This document shows, piece after piece, positions 50,375 through 60,105 of a DNA stretch of 64,000 bases (the first letter of the stretch is position 1; every line of letters begins with the position of its first letter). Origin of the DNA: Georgenia wutianyii (GTDB lineage Bacteria > Actinomycetota > Actinomycetes > Actinomycetales > Actinomycetaceae). The notes beneath the pieces were generated by a model. It saw nothing but the letters and a program-made list of their open reading frames with translations, was not told the DNA's origin and did not search any database. The position numbers and the translations under genes are program-made. The stretch covers positions 1,364,001 through 1,428,000 of the forward strand of contig NZ_CP040899.1 in assembly GCF_006349365.1 (NCBI RefSeq). The letters run 5' to 3'.

Positions 50375-51289
50375 ATGAGCGGTGAGCCGGGGGGCGCCGC
50401 CGGGCGGACCACGGGTCCGTCCGGCGGGCTCCGGCTCGCCGCGCTGCGCGGCGGGTTCGGTGCGCTCGACCGGGTCGCGCCGGAGGTCGGCGCACGGTGG
50501 GCGGTGCGGATCTGGTGCACGGTCCCTCGCGGCGGAGGGCTGCGCCGGGACGAGCGGCCGGGCGAGGGGGAGCGTTCCACCGTCGCGGTCGCGCCGGGAC
50601 GTGACGTCGTCGTCGAGACGTGGGGGAGCGGTGAGCCTGTCTACCTCGTCCACGGGTGGGGTGGCTGGCGCGGGCAGCTCGGCGCGTTCGTCGCCCCGCT
50701 CGTCGCGCAGGGCCGTCGCGTCGTCGCGTTCGACGCCCCCAGCCACGGCGAGTCCGCTCCCGGGTTCCTCGGCCCGCGCCGGTCGACCGCGCTCGAGATG
50801 GTCGACGCGCTGAAGGCGGTGACCGCCGCCCACGGCACACCGGCCGCCGTCGTGGCGCACTCCCTCGGCGCGACGGTGACGACGATCGCCGTCACGGACG
50901 GCGTCGCGGCGGGCCGGCTCGCCCTCCTCGCCCCGAGCGCGGAGGTGCTCTCCATGACGCGGACGATGGCGCGCCACCTGGGCTACGGCGAACGGACCCG
51001 GAGCCGGTTCGACCGGCGCCTGGAGGCGCTGGCTCGGCGGCCCCTGCGCGACTTCGACCTCACCGCCCACGACGTCACCGTGCCCGTGCTCGTCGTCCAC
51101 GACCGGCAGGACAAGGAGGTGCCACACGCCGACGGCGTTCGCGTCGCGGGCACCTGGTCGGACGGCACGCTCGTGACGACCGAGGGGCTCGGGCACCGGC
51201 GGCTGCTGCGTGACCCGGGCGTCGTCGACGTCGTCACACGGTTCGTCGCCGCGTCGGACGGTGCGCAGGGCAGCTCTCCCGCGCGCTGA
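50375..51289 (+). CDS. alpha/beta hydrolase
   Basis: A 304-residue hydrolase-fold protein. YLVHGWGGWRGQLGAFV gives the oxyanion region, DAPSHGESAPG is typical of the family, the nucleophile elbow is VAHSLGAT, and the late DRQDKEVP and GLGHRRLL hold the candidate Asp and His. An esterase or related activity is likely; substrate unknown. The ATG at 50375 has TACCCT seven bases upstream, so it may be leaderless. Confidence 0.88.
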   Translation: MSGEPGGAAGRTTGPSGGLRLAALRGGFGALDRVAPEVGARWAVRIWCTVPRGGGLRRDERPGEGERSTVAVAPGRDVVVETWGSGEPVYLVHGWGGWRGQLGAFVAPLVAQGRRVVAFDAPSHGESAPGFLGPRRSTALEMVDALKAVTAAHGTPAAVVAHSLGATVTTIAVTDGVAAGRLALLAPSAEVLSMTRTMARHLGYGERTRSRFDRRLEALARRPLRDFDLTAHDVTVPVLVVHDRQDKEVPHADGVRVAGTWSDGTLVTTEGLGHRRLLRDPGVVDVVTRFVAASDGAQGSSPAR

Positions 51290-51311
51290 CGGCGATGTCG
51301 GTGGTCGCCGA

Positions 51312-51317
51312 TAGCGT
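51312..51317 (+). promoter_or_regulatory. -10 box upstream of the DUF222-HNH gene
   Basis: TAGCGT, predicting a transcript start near 51324 and a short leader with GAGGGAGG before the GTG at 51347. Confidence 0.45.
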
Positions 51318-51346
51318 GGCGGCAGGCACCGAGGGAGGTGGACGGC

Positions 51347-53077
51347 GTGACGGCAGTGGTAGAGGGACCGGCCTGCGAGGAGTGGGAGTGGCCGGCGGGT
51401 ACTGCCGAGGAGGGTCCTGACGTCCTCCGTCCGCTGCCGCCCGACCCGCTCGGCGAAGGCGGTCCGGGTCTCGACCTCGCCCGGCTGGACGACTGGGCGG
51501 GCGACGAGGAGGACGGTCGGTCGCCGAGCGACCACCTGCCCAGCGACGTTCTCGCCACCGTGGACCCGGGCGAGCTCCTCCTGGCCGAGCTCGAGTCCAC
51601 CGACCCACGCACGGTGGACGACTACCACCTCGTGGAGATGATCGCCGGGTACCAGCGGGTCGCGGCCTGGGCGCAGTGGCGGATGGCCGGCCTGGCCCGC
51701 CGGCTGTCGCGTCGCCCGGCGCTGAGCCCTCGTCACTCGCTCCCGACCGGCGAGCAGGTGGTCGACATGACCGCTCAGGAGCTCGCCCCGCGCCTCGGCA
51801 TCTCCCGGTTCGCCGCGCGCCGGCTCGTGGAGAACGGGCGGCTGTTCGACCTGAAGCTCGAGGACACCGGCGCCGCGCTCGAGCGCGGCGGGATCGACTA
51901 CCCCAAGGCCTGCACCCTCGCGCGGCTCCTCAAGGACCAGCCCGACGACGTCGCCTGGGCCGTGCAGCAGGAGGTCCTTCCCCACGCCCCGCACCAGACG
52001 GTCACCCAGCTCGAGCGCGCGGTGAGCAGGGCGATCATCGCGATCGACCCGCTGCGGGCAACGGCCCGGGCCAGGGAGGCGCGCGAGCTGCGGCGTGTCC
52101 ACCACCCGCGGCCGCTGCCCGACGGCATGGCCTCGCTCACGGCCGTCCTGCCCGCCACCGACGCCGCGGGTCTGGACCTCGCGCTGGAGGCCGCGGCCCG
52201 GTCGGCGCGGGCCGGTGGTGACCCGCGCACCATCGACCAGCTCCGCGCCGACGCCCTCGCCCTGCTCGGCCACGGCGCGCTCGACCGCGGGTTCATCGGG
52301 GAAGCTCCCGGCGACTGTCGCCCGGCAGGGGCGGAGGCGGGCGGCCCCTCGGCCCACTCGGCACCGCCGCGGGACCTCGGTGACGATCTGCCCCGCATGG
52401 AGACCGGCAACAGCTTCCTGCGCACCCGGCACATGCCCGTCGGGGGCATCGGCGGCGACAGGGCACAGGTCAGGGTGACCGTCCCGCTCTCGGTCCTCCT
52501 CCCGCCCGCCCCGCCCGCCGGCGGTCGTCCCGGGTGCGGCCCGCCCGACGACGACTTCCCCGACCAGGGCCCGCCCGACGACGTTCCACCCGACGACCGC
52601 CACGACGGCCCCCCGGTCGAGGTCGCCGAGCTCGACGGCTACGGGCCCATCACCCCGGACGTCGCCCGAGCCCTCGCCCACAGCGGCGGCACCTGGCGCC
52701 GGCTCGTCACCGACCCGCTGTCCGGGCGGCTGCTCGACGTCGGCCGGTCCCGCTACCGCCCACCCGCGCCTGTCGCCGACTTCGTGCGTGCCCGCGACGG
52801 CACCTGCGTGGCCCCGGGCTGCTCCACACCGGCCCGTGCGTGCGAGATCGACCACGTCGTGCCGTGGGCCTTCAGCGGCCGCACCGGCGTCGACAACCTC
52901 GCGGCGCTGTGCCCCCGGGACCATGCCGCGAAGACCGTCGGCGACTTCCGGCTCCGCCACCTGGGCGACGGCGCCTTCGAGTGGACCACCCCCACCGGCC
53001 ACCACTACGTCCGGCACAGGTCCGGACGTGTCACCTCCCTCGGCCGGGCGGAGGCCCCGGGCGACCCCCCGTTCTGA
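51347..53077 (+). CDS. DUF222 domain HNH endonuclease-like protein
   Basis: A 576-residue member of the DUF222-HNH family, which occurs in many copies in actinobacterial genomes. The N-terminal two-thirds is helical DUF222 (LVEMIAGYQRVAAWAQWRMA, ARALAHSGG). A Pro/Asp-rich linker lies around residues 370-425, and the C-terminal HNH module has CVAPGCSTPARACEIDHVVP and NLAALCPRDHAAK with metal and catalytic positions intact. Biological role unsettled. The GTG at 51347 is preferred for GGGAGG spacing; 51338 is possible. Confidence 0.92.
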   Translation: MTAVVEGPACEEWEWPAGTAEEGPDVLRPLPPDPLGEGGPGLDLARLDDWAGDEEDGRSPSDHLPSDVLATVDPGELLLAELESTDPRTVDDYHLVEMIAGYQRVAAWAQWRMAGLARRLSRRPALSPRHSLPTGEQVVDMTAQELAPRLGISRFAARRLVENGRLFDLKLEDTGAALERGGIDYPKACTLARLLKDQPDDVAWAVQQEVLPHAPHQTVTQLERAVSRAIIAIDPLRATARAREARELRRVHHPRPLPDGMASLTAVLPATDAAGLDLALEAAARSARAGGDPRTIDQLRADALALLGHGALDRGFIGEAPGDCRPAGAEAGGPSAHSAPPRDLGDDLPRMETGNSFLRTRHMPVGGIGGDRAQVRVTVPLSVLLPPAPPAGGRPGCGPPDDDFPDQGPPDDVPPDDRHDGPPVEVAELDGYGPITPDVARALAHSGGTWRRLVTDPLSGRLLDVGRSRYRPPAPVADFVRARDGTCVAPGCSTPARACEIDHVVPWAFSGRTGVDNLAALCPRDHAAKTVGDFRLRHLGDGAFEWTTPTGHHYVRHRSGRVTSLGRAEAPGDPPF

Positions 53078-53156
53078 GCGGCTGGACCGGGCGGTCCGCC
53101 CGGGCCGAGGGCCACGAACCAGGCCGCGGGTCTGTCCGCGGGACGGGTGCCCGCCC

Positions 53157-53162
53157 TACGAT
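53157..53162 (+). promoter_or_regulatory. -10 box upstream of the VOC gene
   Basis: TACGAT fits TAnnnT and lies 54 bases before the ATG at 53217, predicting a leader that contains GGAGG. Confidence 0.35.
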
Positions 53163-53216
53163 GGCCGCCTCAGCGCCGACGCCGCCGAGCGCCGGCCCCG
53201 CGACGTGGAGGTCAGC

Positions 53217-53594
53217 ATGACCGGTCGAGTCGTCCACTTCGAGATCCCCTTCGAGGACAAGGAACGGGCCAAGCGCTTCTACGGCGAGATCTTCAACTGG
53301 ACCTTCGACGAGATGCCCGAGCTCGACTACGTCGGGGTGTCCACCGGCCCGGCGGGCGAGGACGGCATGCCGGACGAGCCGGGCTACATCGGTGGCGGGA
53401 TGACGCAGCGTCAGGGCGCCAACACCGCCCCGATCATCGTGCTCGCCAGCGCCGACATCGACGCCGACCTCGCGCGGGTGGAGTCGAACGGGGGAGCGGT
53501 GCTCGAGCCGAAGTCGCCGGTGGCCGAGATGGGTTTCGCCGCGTACTTCACCGACTCCGAGGGCAACGTCGTCGGGCTCTGGCAGAGCGCCTGA
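53217..53594 (+). CDS. VOC family protein (glyoxalase/bleomycin-resistance fold)
   Basis: A 125-residue VOC-fold protein (VVHFEIPFEDKERAKRFYGE, NWTFDEMPELDYVGV, YFTDSEGNVVGLWQ) of the type annotated as glyoxalase/bleomycin-resistance or PhnB-like. Two beta-alpha-beta-beta-beta modules are evident. Substrate unknown. GGAGG precedes the ATG at 53217. Confidence 0.85.
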   Translation: MTGRVVHFEIPFEDKERAKRFYGEIFNWTFDEMPELDYVGVSTGPAGEDGMPDEPGYIGGGMTQRQGANTAPIIVLASADIDADLARVESNGGAVLEPKSPVAEMGFAAYFTDSEGNVVGLWQSA

Positions 53595-53797
53595 CCGGAC
53601 ACGTCCGGCCTGGTCCGCCGCCAGGGCCCGGCCCGTGCGACGAGCGCGGCCCGGCTGTGCCCGACCCTCGCACGCCTGCGCGCGCGGGTGCTCTCTGGTG
53701 GGATGCTGCGGGGACGCGATGATCGTCGGAACGGAGACACCATGCGACCACACGAACCGGCCCTCGGGCCGGCGGGACGTGGCAGGGCCTGGAGACC

Positions 53798-55057
53798 GTG
53801 GTGAGACGACAGGCGCCCCGGCCCGCGGAGCTCCGCGAGCTCCTCCAGCTCAAGCGCCCCACGTTCGACGCGCGACGGCGGCGACTGGAGGCCGCCCTCA
53901 CCATCGAGGACCTGCGGCGCATCGCCAAGCGGCGCACGCCGGCTGCGGCGTTCGACTACACCGACGGTGCCGCGGAGGACGAGCTCTCGCTGAAGCGGGC
54001 CCGCCAGGCCTTCCGGGACGTCGAGTTCCACCCCGCGATCCTGCGCGACGTCTCCCACGTCGACACCTCGACCACCGTGTTCGGCGGCCCGTCCGCGCTG
54101 CCCTTCGCCATCGCCCCCACCGGCTTCACCCGCCTCATGCACACCCAGGGCGAGCACGCCGGGGCGGCCGCCGCCGGGGCGGCGGGCATCCCCTTCACCC
54201 TCTCCACGCTCGGCACCGCGACCATCGAGGACGTCCGCGCCGCCAACCCCCACGGGCGCAACTGGTTCCAGCTCTACGTGATGAAGCAGCGCGAGATCTC
54301 CTACGGCCTCGTCGAGCGCGCGGCGCAGTCGGGCTTCGACACGCTGTTCTTCACCGTCGACACGCCCGTGGCCGGTGCCCGGCTGCGCGACACCCGCAAC
54401 GGCTTCTCCATCCCGCCCCGGCTCACCGTCCGCACCGTGGCGAACGCCGTCCCGCGCCCCTGGTGGTGGGTCGACTTCCTCACGACGCCGAAGCTCGAGT
54501 TCGCCTCCCTGTCCTCCACCGGGGGGACTGTCGGGGAGCTGCTCGACTCGGCCATGGACCCGTCGATCACGTGGGCCGACCTCGAGACGATCCGCTCGAT
54601 GTGGCCCGGCCGGCTCGTCGTCAAGGGCGTGCAGACGGTCGCCGACGCGCGGCAGCTCGTCGACCACGGGGTCGACGGGATCGTGCTGTCCAACCACGGC
54701 GGGCGCCAGCTCGACCGCGCGCCGGTGCCCTTCCACCTGCTGCCGGAGGTCGTGCGCGAGGTGGGCCGGCACACCGAGGTCGCCGTCGACACGGGGATCA
54801 TGAGCGGCGCCGACGTCGTCGCGTGCCTCGCCCTCGGGGCGAGGTTCACGCTCATCGGCCGGGCCTACCTCTACGGCCTCATGGCCGGCGGGCGCCAGGG
54901 CGTGGACCGGGCGATCGAGATCCTCGCCGGGCAGGTGGTGCGCACGATGAAGCTCCTCCAGGTGACCTCGGTGGAGGAGCTCGGTCCCCAGCACGTCACC
55001 CAGCTCCAGCGACTGGTGCCGCGGCGGCTGCCGGGAGGCGACCGGTCGCCGATCTGA
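53798..55057 (+). CDS. lldD: FMN-dependent L-lactate dehydrogenase (LldD2-like)
   Basis: A 419-residue alpha-hydroxyacid dehydrogenase that oxidises L-lactate to pyruvate, passing electrons to the respiratory chain. From recall it is very similar to mycobacterial LldD2 ([74 protein letters not shown]). His300 in SNHGGRQ is the catalytic base, and FMN-phosphate residues lie in the DTGIMSG and GRAYLYG loops. It starts at GTG 53798, with another GTG immediately after. It stands alone. Confidence 0.93.
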   Translation: MVRRQAPRPAELRELLQLKRPTFDARRRRLEAALTIEDLRRIAKRRTPAAAFDYTDGAAEDELSLKRARQAFRDVEFHPAILRDVSHVDTSTTVFGGPSALPFAIAPTGFTRLMHTQGEHAGAAAAGAAGIPFTLSTLGTATIEDVRAANPHGRNWFQLYVMKQREISYGLVERAAQSGFDTLFFTVDTPVAGARLRDTRNGFSIPPRLTVRTVANAVPRPWWWVDFLTTPKLEFASLSSTGGTVGELLDSAMDPSITWADLETIRSMWPGRLVVKGVQTVADARQLVDHGVDGIVLSNHGGRQLDRAPVPFHLLPEVVREVGRHTEVAVDTGIMSGADVVACLALGARFTLIGRAYLYGLMAGGRQGVDRAIEILAGQVVRTMKLLQVTSVEELGPQHVTQLQRLVPRRLPGGDRSPI

Positions 55058-55075
55058 AGCCGACAGAGGTCGTCG

Positions 55076-55393
55076 CTAGTCCGGTTGCCCGACGTCGAGC
55101 AGCCGCAACGCCACCCGCAGCGTGTCCCCGACCTCCAGGCCCTCGGCGCGGCGCACGGCCCGCTTCACCGGGAGGACGTAGGTGCGTGCCGCGGCCGACG
55201 GGAAGAGCGAGGTCCGCCACGTCGTCGTCCCGACGGTCACCTCGACCCGCACCGACCCGAACCCGCGGGTGAACCCCTCGGCGCGCTCGAGCACCTCGTC
55301 CGCGACCTCCGGCGGGAGCGACACGAACGTCCAGGCGTCGGTCGCCCGGGCCTCCCACAGCCACAGCTCGGCGTCGAACTCGAGGGCGGCCAT
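55076..55393 (-). CDS. DUF1905 domain protein
   Basis: A 105-residue beta-barrel protein (FDAELWLWEARATDAWTFVSL, TYVLPVKRAVRRAEGLEVGD) typical of DUF1905, whose role is unknown. The ATG at 55393 overlaps the stop of the upstream oxidase (ATGA), so the two are co-translated. Confidence 0.88.
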   Translation of the reverse strand: MAALEFDAELWLWEARATDAWTFVSLPPEVADEVLERAEGFTRGFGSVRVEVTVGTTTWRTSLFPSAAARTYVLPVKRAVRRAEGLEVGDTLRVALRLLDVGQPD

Positions 55394-56685
55394 CAGCCCA
55401 CCCAGCGCCGCACGAACGCGTTGGTGAACTTCCGCCCCGGGTCGAGCGTGCGGGCGAGGTCGAGGAAGTCCGCGCGCCGCGGGTAGAGCCCGCGCACCCG
55501 GGCCGGGTCGGCGGCGGACACCTTGCCCCAGTGGGGCCGGCCGCCGAGCGGGGCGAACGCCGCCTCGACGAGCGGCAGCACCGCCGCCACGCGCTCGACG
55601 TCGCGCACGAGGGTGAGGTGGACGGCGACGCACGGCTGGTCGTGCATCGGGCTCAGCCAGGCGCGGTCGGCCGCCACCGAGCGCACCTCGCAGACCTGGA
55701 GGAGCCCGGCGAGCGGGCGAGCCAGGCCGGCGAGGGCGCGCAGCGCGGCGCGTGCCTCCTCGCGCGGCACGAGGTACTCGCACTGGATCTCGGCGCCGGC
55801 GCTGGGCATCCCCTCCGCCCGGAAGTGGGGGAGGCGGTCCGCCGCGGGGCCGGGGACCCCACCCTGCGGGGTGCAGTTCGCCGGGTCGACGCCCGGGATG
55901 GGGTGGACGGGGGAGGTGAGCGCCTTGGCCCCGAGCACCTCCTCGGGCATGCCCTCGTCCGCCAGCCGCTTGACCCACACCGTCTCGACGTCCGGGCCCC
56001 GTAGCGTGGTGAAGCAGCTGACCGAGTAGCCCAGCGCGCTGACCTCGTCGAACGCCTCGACGAGCCCGGCGAGGGGGAGGGGGCCGTAGACGGTCTGCGC
56101 GACGTCGAACGCGGGCACCGTCGCCAGCGTCACGCCGTGGACGAGGCCGAGGGCGCCGAGGGAGACCGTCGCGCCGTCGAGGACGTCGCCGTCGGTGTCG
56201 CGGTGCAGCCGGCGCTCGGTGCCGTCGGCGAGGAGGAGGTCCAGCCCGACCACCGAGGCCGCGAGCACCGGGTTGCCGGTCCCCGAGCCGTGGGTGGCGG
56301 TCACCACCGCCCCGGCGACCGTGATGTGGGGCAGGGAGGCGAAGTTCGGCAGGGTCCGGCCGTGGTCCGCGAGGAACAGGGCGAGGTCCGCGTAGCGCGT
56401 GGCCGCCGGGACCCACACGTGCCCGGTGGCGGGGTCGAGGCGAGGTTCGGGGCCGCCGGTGAGGTCGTCGGGGCCGGTCCTGCTGCCGGGGTGGCGGTAG
56501 GCGAGGCGGTCGAGGCTGACGAGGGCCCCCTGGGAGTCCGCGGCGTCGTTGAACCCGTGCCGGCTGCCCAGGGCGCGCACGTGCCGGGAGCGGGCGACGA
56601 CGTCGGCGGCCTCGTCGAGGGAGCCCGGGTGCACGAGCGTGCCCGCGTAGGCGCGGTTGCCGGCCCAGGTCAGCAGCGGTTCCAC
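55393..56685 (-). CDS. FAD-linked alditol/aldonolactone oxidase (AldO-like)
   Basis: A 430-residue flavoprotein of the VAO family. GSRHGFNDAADS holds His43, the expected covalent FAD attachment residue, and PHITVAGAVVTATHGSGTGN is the second FAD motif. The C-terminal substrate domain ends in HWGKVSAADPARV, with the active-site pattern of alditol oxidase and L-gulono/D-arabinono-lactone oxidases. It probably oxidises a sugar alcohol or lactone with O2 or a quinone acceptor. The GTG at 56685 is chosen because TAGCGT lies exactly six bases upstream; a GTG at 56691 would abut the -10 box. Confidence 0.9.
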   Translation of the reverse strand: MEPLLTWAGNRAYAGTLVHPGSLDEAADVVARSRHVRALGSRHGFNDAADSQGALVSLDRLAYRHPGSRTGPDDLTGGPEPRLDPATGHVWVPAATRYADLALFLADHGRTLPNFASLPHITVAGAVVTATHGSGTGNPVLAASVVGLDLLLADGTERRLHRDTDGDVLDGATVSLGALGLVHGVTLATVPAFDVAQTVYGPLPLAGLVEAFDEVSALGYSVSCFTTLRGPDVETVWVKRLADEGMPEEVLGAKALTSPVHPIPGVDPANCTPQGGVPGPAADRLPHFRAEGMPSAGAEIQCEYLVPREEARAALRALAGLARPLAGLLQVCEVRSVAADRAWLSPMHDQPCVAVHLTLVRDVERVAAVLPLVEAAFAPLGGRPHWGKVSAADPARVRGLYPRRADFLDLARTLDPGRKFTNAFVRRWVG

Positions 56686-56691
56686 CCGCAC

Positions 56692-56697
56692 ACGCTA
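56692..56697 (-). promoter_or_regulatory. -10 box of a leaderless promoter for the AldO-like gene
   Basis: TAGCGT on the minus strand, six bases, then the GTG at 56685. It decides the start over the GTG at 56691. Confidence 0.55.
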
Positions 56698-56766
56698 GCC
56701 GGACACGCGTCGCCGTGTCGGTGGGTCGCCGTAGGGTGGCAGCGTCCCAGGGGAAGGAGGCCGGCC

Positions 56767-59700
56767 GTGCTGCACGTCCACCGGTCCGAGCGCGCCGACG
56801 CGCTCGTCGCGCCGCTCGCCGCCGTGCTCGCCGAACCGCCCGCGGACCCCTTCGCCCCCGACGTCGTGGCCGTGCCCACCCGCGGGGTCGAGCGCTGGCT
56901 CGCCCAGCGCCTGTCCCACCACCTCGGCGCGGGACCGGGCGACCGGGCCGGCGTGTGCGCGAACGTGTCCTTCGACCCGCCCGCCCGGCTCGTCGCCACC
57001 GCCCTCGCCGGCGTGCTCGCCCGCGACCCGGACGAGGACCCCTGGGACCGCGAGCGGCTCACCTGGCCGGTCCTCCAGACGCTCGACGCCGCCGCGCGCG
57101 AGCCGTGGTTCGCCCCGGTCGCCCGCTACCTCGGCGAGGAGGACGACGAGCTGCGCCGCGGCCGGGGCCTCGCCCTCGCCGGGCGCCTCGCGGGCCTGTT
57201 CTCCCGCTACGCCGCCCAGCGGCCGGACCTCCTCACCGCCTGGGCCGCCGGCCGCGACGAGGACGGCGCGGGCGCGCCCGTCCCGGCCGACCTCGCCTGG
57301 CAGCCCCGGCTGTGGCGGCAGGTGCGGGCCGCGGTCGGCGAGCCGAGCCCGGCCGAACGGCTGTCCGACGCCCTCGCCGCGCTGCGCGCGCGGCCGGACC
57401 TGGCCGCCCTGCCCGCCCGGCTCTCCGTCTTCGGGCCGACCCACCTGCCCGAGGCCCAGCTGCGGGTGCTCGAGGCGCTGGCCGAGAGCCGCGAGGTCCA
57501 CCTGTGGCTGCCGCACCCGTCCCCGGCGCTGTGGCAGGCCGCCGCGCCGCGTGCGACGCGGCCGCTGCGGCGGGTGGAGCACCGCTCCCCGGCGCGCCAC
57601 CCGCTGCTCGCCTCGCTCGGTCGCGACGTCGCCGAGCTCGGTCACCGGCTGCGCGGCGTGGCCGGCAGCGACGAGCACCACCCCGCCCCAGCGCCGCCCG
57701 CCACCCTGCTCGGTGTCCTCCAGCGCGAGCTCCGCGCCGACTCCCCGGGCACGGCCCAGCACCTCCTCGCGCCGGACGACCGCAGCGTCCAGGTCCACGC
57801 CTGCCACGGCCGGGCCCGGCAGGTCGAGGTGCTCCGCGAGGTCCTCGTCGGCCTCTTCGCCGACGACCCCGGCCTCGAGCCGCGCGACGTCCTCGTCATG
57901 TGCCCGGACATCGAGGCCTACGCCCCGCTCCTCGCCGCGACGTTCGCCCCCGTCCCCGAGGGGGAGACGCACGCCCACCCGGGCCGGTCCTTCCGGGTGA
58001 GCCTGGCCGACCGGTCCCCGCGCCAGGTCAACCCGCTCCTCGACCTCCTCGCCACCCTCCTCGAGATGGCCGACGGCAGGGTCACCGCCTCCGAGGTGCT
58101 CGACCTCGCTGCCTCCGCGCCCGTCCGCCGCCGCCTCGGCCTGGACGACGCCGACCTCGCCCGGCTGCGCGATTGGGCCGTGCAGGCCGGCGCCCACTGG
58201 GGCGAGGACGTCACCCGCCGCGCCCGCTTCGGGCTGCCCGACCTGCGCCAGGGCACGTGGGACATGGCCCTGGACCGGATCCTCCTCGGGGCAGCCATGG
58301 CGGAGGAGGACCACCGGTTCGTCGGCGCCGCGCTCCCGCTCGACGACGTCGACAGCACCGACATCGAGCTCGCGGGCCGCCTGGCCGAGCTGCTCGACCG
58401 GCTCTCGGCGGTGCTCGCCCGGCTCACCGGCGCCCGCCCGCTCACCGCCTGGCTCGATGCCCTCGAGGACGCCCTCACCCTCCTCGCCGAGACCGCCCCG
58501 GAGGACGCCTGGCAGGAGCCGCACGCGCGCGCCGTCCTCGCCGGCGTCCGCGTCGCCGGGGCCACGCACGAGGGCACCGACCTGCGACTGCCCGATGTCC
58601 GGGCCCTGCTGGAGAGGAGGCTTCGCGGACGCCCCACCCGGGCCGGCTTCCGCACCGGCGCGCTCACCATCTGCTCCCTGGAGCCGATGCGCGCCGTCCC
58701 GCACCGCGTCGTGTGCCTCCTCGGCCTCGACGACCGCGCCTTCCCGCGCCGCGCCGCCGCCGAGGGCGACGACCTCCTCCAGCGCGCCCCGCTCGTCGGG
58801 GAGCGCGACCGGCGCAGCGAGGACCGGCAGATCTTCCTCGACGCGATCACGGCGGCGCAGGAGCGCCTCGTCCTCCTCCACAGCGGTGCCGACGACCGCA
58901 CCGGTGCCATGCAGCCGCCCGCCGTGCCCGTCGGTGAGCTGCTCGACGCCCTCGTGACCGCCACCGTCGTCCCGGAGGGTGGCAGCGTGCGCGACCACGT
59001 CGTCGTGCACCACCCGCTGCAGCACGTCGACGAGCGCAACTTCACCGGCGGCGCGCTCGGACGACCCGGCCCGTTCAGCTTCGACGTCCTCGCCCACCGC
59101 GCAGCGCTGGCCGCCCGTGCGCCCCGCGCCGGGCGCGCCCCCTTCCTCACCGCGCCGCTGCCGGCCGAGCCGCCCGCCGCGGACCTCGACCTCGACGACC
59201 TCGTCGCGGCCCTCGAGCACCCGGTCAAGTGGTTCCTGCGCGAGCGGCTGGGCGTGTCCCTCGCCGGCGAGGTCGATGACGTGGCCGACGAGCTGCCCCT
59301 GGAGCTCGGGCCGCTCGACACGTGGCAGCTCGGGGACCGGCTGCTCGCCGCCGGGATGGCCGGGGTGGACCCGGTCCACGCCCTCAACGCGGAGTGGCGC
59401 CGCGGGCAGGTCCCGCCCAAGGAGCTCGGCCGCGCCGTCCTCCTCGACGTCGCCGGCCGGGTCGAGCCGCTCGCCGCCGTCACGCGGCAGCGCGCCACCG
59501 GGGAGGCGCGCGCCGTGGACGTCGCCGCCGTCCTGCCCACCGGCCAGGTCGTGTCCGGCACCGTGCCCGGCGTCCACGGCGACACGGTCGTGCGCGCCGT
59601 CTACTCCAGGCTCGGTGCCAAGCACCGGCTGCGGGCGTGGGTCCAGCTGCTCGCCCTCGCCGCCACCGATCCCGGCCGGCAGTGGCGCGCCGTGACGATC

Positions 59701-60105
59701 GGCCGGCCCCCCGGCACCCGCCCCGGCGCCGCCCTCGCCGAGCTGCGGGCACCGGCCGACCCGGCCGCCCACCTCGCCCGGCTCGTCGAGATCCGCGAGC
59801 TCGCACGCCGCGAGCCGCTGCCCCTGCCGGTCGCCACCGCGAGCGTGTACGCGACCTCGCGGCTGGCGGGCAACACCGTCGAGCAGGCTCTCGAGGACGC
59901 CGAGCGCACCTGGCGCGAGTCCTACGAGTCCGTCGACGCCCACCACGCCCTGTGCTGGGGGGAGGGGGCCTCGCTCCGCCAGGTCGCCGGTGAGGCGGGC
60001 GAGGCCGAACGGGCGTGGGGGAGTGAGGAACGGCTGCGGCTGGGGGCCCTCGCCCGGCGTGTCTGGGACCCGCTGCTCGACCACGAGGAGATGGCACGCG
60101 CATGA
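56767..60105 (+). CDS. recC: exonuclease V (RecBCD) subunit RecC
   Basis: A 1112-residue RecC with an inactivated helicase fold that recognises Chi and channels DNA. Characteristic segments include PTRGVERWLAQRLSH, SVFGPTHLPEAQLRVLEAL, DVLVMCPDIEAYAPLLAATF and ICSLEPMRAVPHRVVCLLGL. The GTG at 56767 has AAGGAGG six bases upstream; TAGGGT at 56731-56736 is a likely -10. It is the first gene of recC-recB-recD, and its stop overlaps the recB ATG (ATGA). Confidence 0.95.
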   Translation: MLHVHRSERADALVAPLAAVLAEPPADPFAPDVVAVPTRGVERWLAQRLSHHLGAGPGDRAGVCANVSFDPPARLVATALAGVLARDPDEDPWDRERLTWPVLQTLDAAAREPWFAPVARYLGEEDDELRRGRGLALAGRLAGLFSRYAAQRPDLLTAWAAGRDEDGAGAPVPADLAWQPRLWRQVRAAVGEPSPAERLSDALAALRARPDLAALPARLSVFGPTHLPEAQLRVLEALAESREVHLWLPHPSPALWQAAAPRATRPLRRVEHRSPARHPLLASLGRDVAELGHRLRGVAGSDEHHPAPAPPATLLGVLQRELRADSPGTAQHLLAPDDRSVQVHACHGRARQVEVLREVLVGLFADDPGLEPRDVLVMCPDIEAYAPLLAATFAPVPEGETHAHPGRSFRVSLADRSPRQVNPLLDLLATLLEMADGRVTASEVLDLAASAPVRRRLGLDDADLARLRDWAVQAGAHWGEDVTRRARFGLPDLRQGTWDMALDRILLGAAMAEEDHRFVGAALPLDDVDSTDIELAGRLAELLDRLSAVLARLTGARPLTAWLDALEDALTLLAETAPEDAWQEPHARAVLAGVRVAGATHEGTDLRLPDVRALLERRLRGRPTRAGFRTGALTICSLEPMRAVPHRVVCLLGLDDRAFPRRAAAEGDDLLQRAPLVGERDRRSEDRQIFLDAITAAQERLVLLHSGADDRTGAMQPPAVPVGELLDALVTATVVPEGGSVRDHVVVHHPLQHVDERNFTGGALGRPGPFSFDVLAHRAALAARAPRAGRAPFLTAPLPAEPPAADLDLDDLVAALEHPVKWFLRERLGVSLAGEVDDVADELPLELGPLDTWQLGDRLLAAGMAGVDPVHALNAEWRRGQVPPKELGRAVLLDVAGRVEPLAAVTRQRATGEARAVDVAAVLPTGQVVSGTVPGVHGDTVVRAVYSRLGAKHRLRAWVQLLALAATDPGRQWRAVTIGRPPGTRPGAALAELRAPADPAAHLARLVEIRELARREPLPLPVATASVYATSRLAGNTVEQALEDAERTWRESYESVDAHHALCWGEGASLRQVAGEAGEAERAWGSEERLRLGALARRVWDPLLDHEEMARA

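Noticed and set aside
51347..53077. DUF222-HNH gene as a homing endonuclease or restriction system
   Set aside because: It is free-standing, interrupts no gene, and has no methylase beside it; the family is a common multicopy actinobacterial one.
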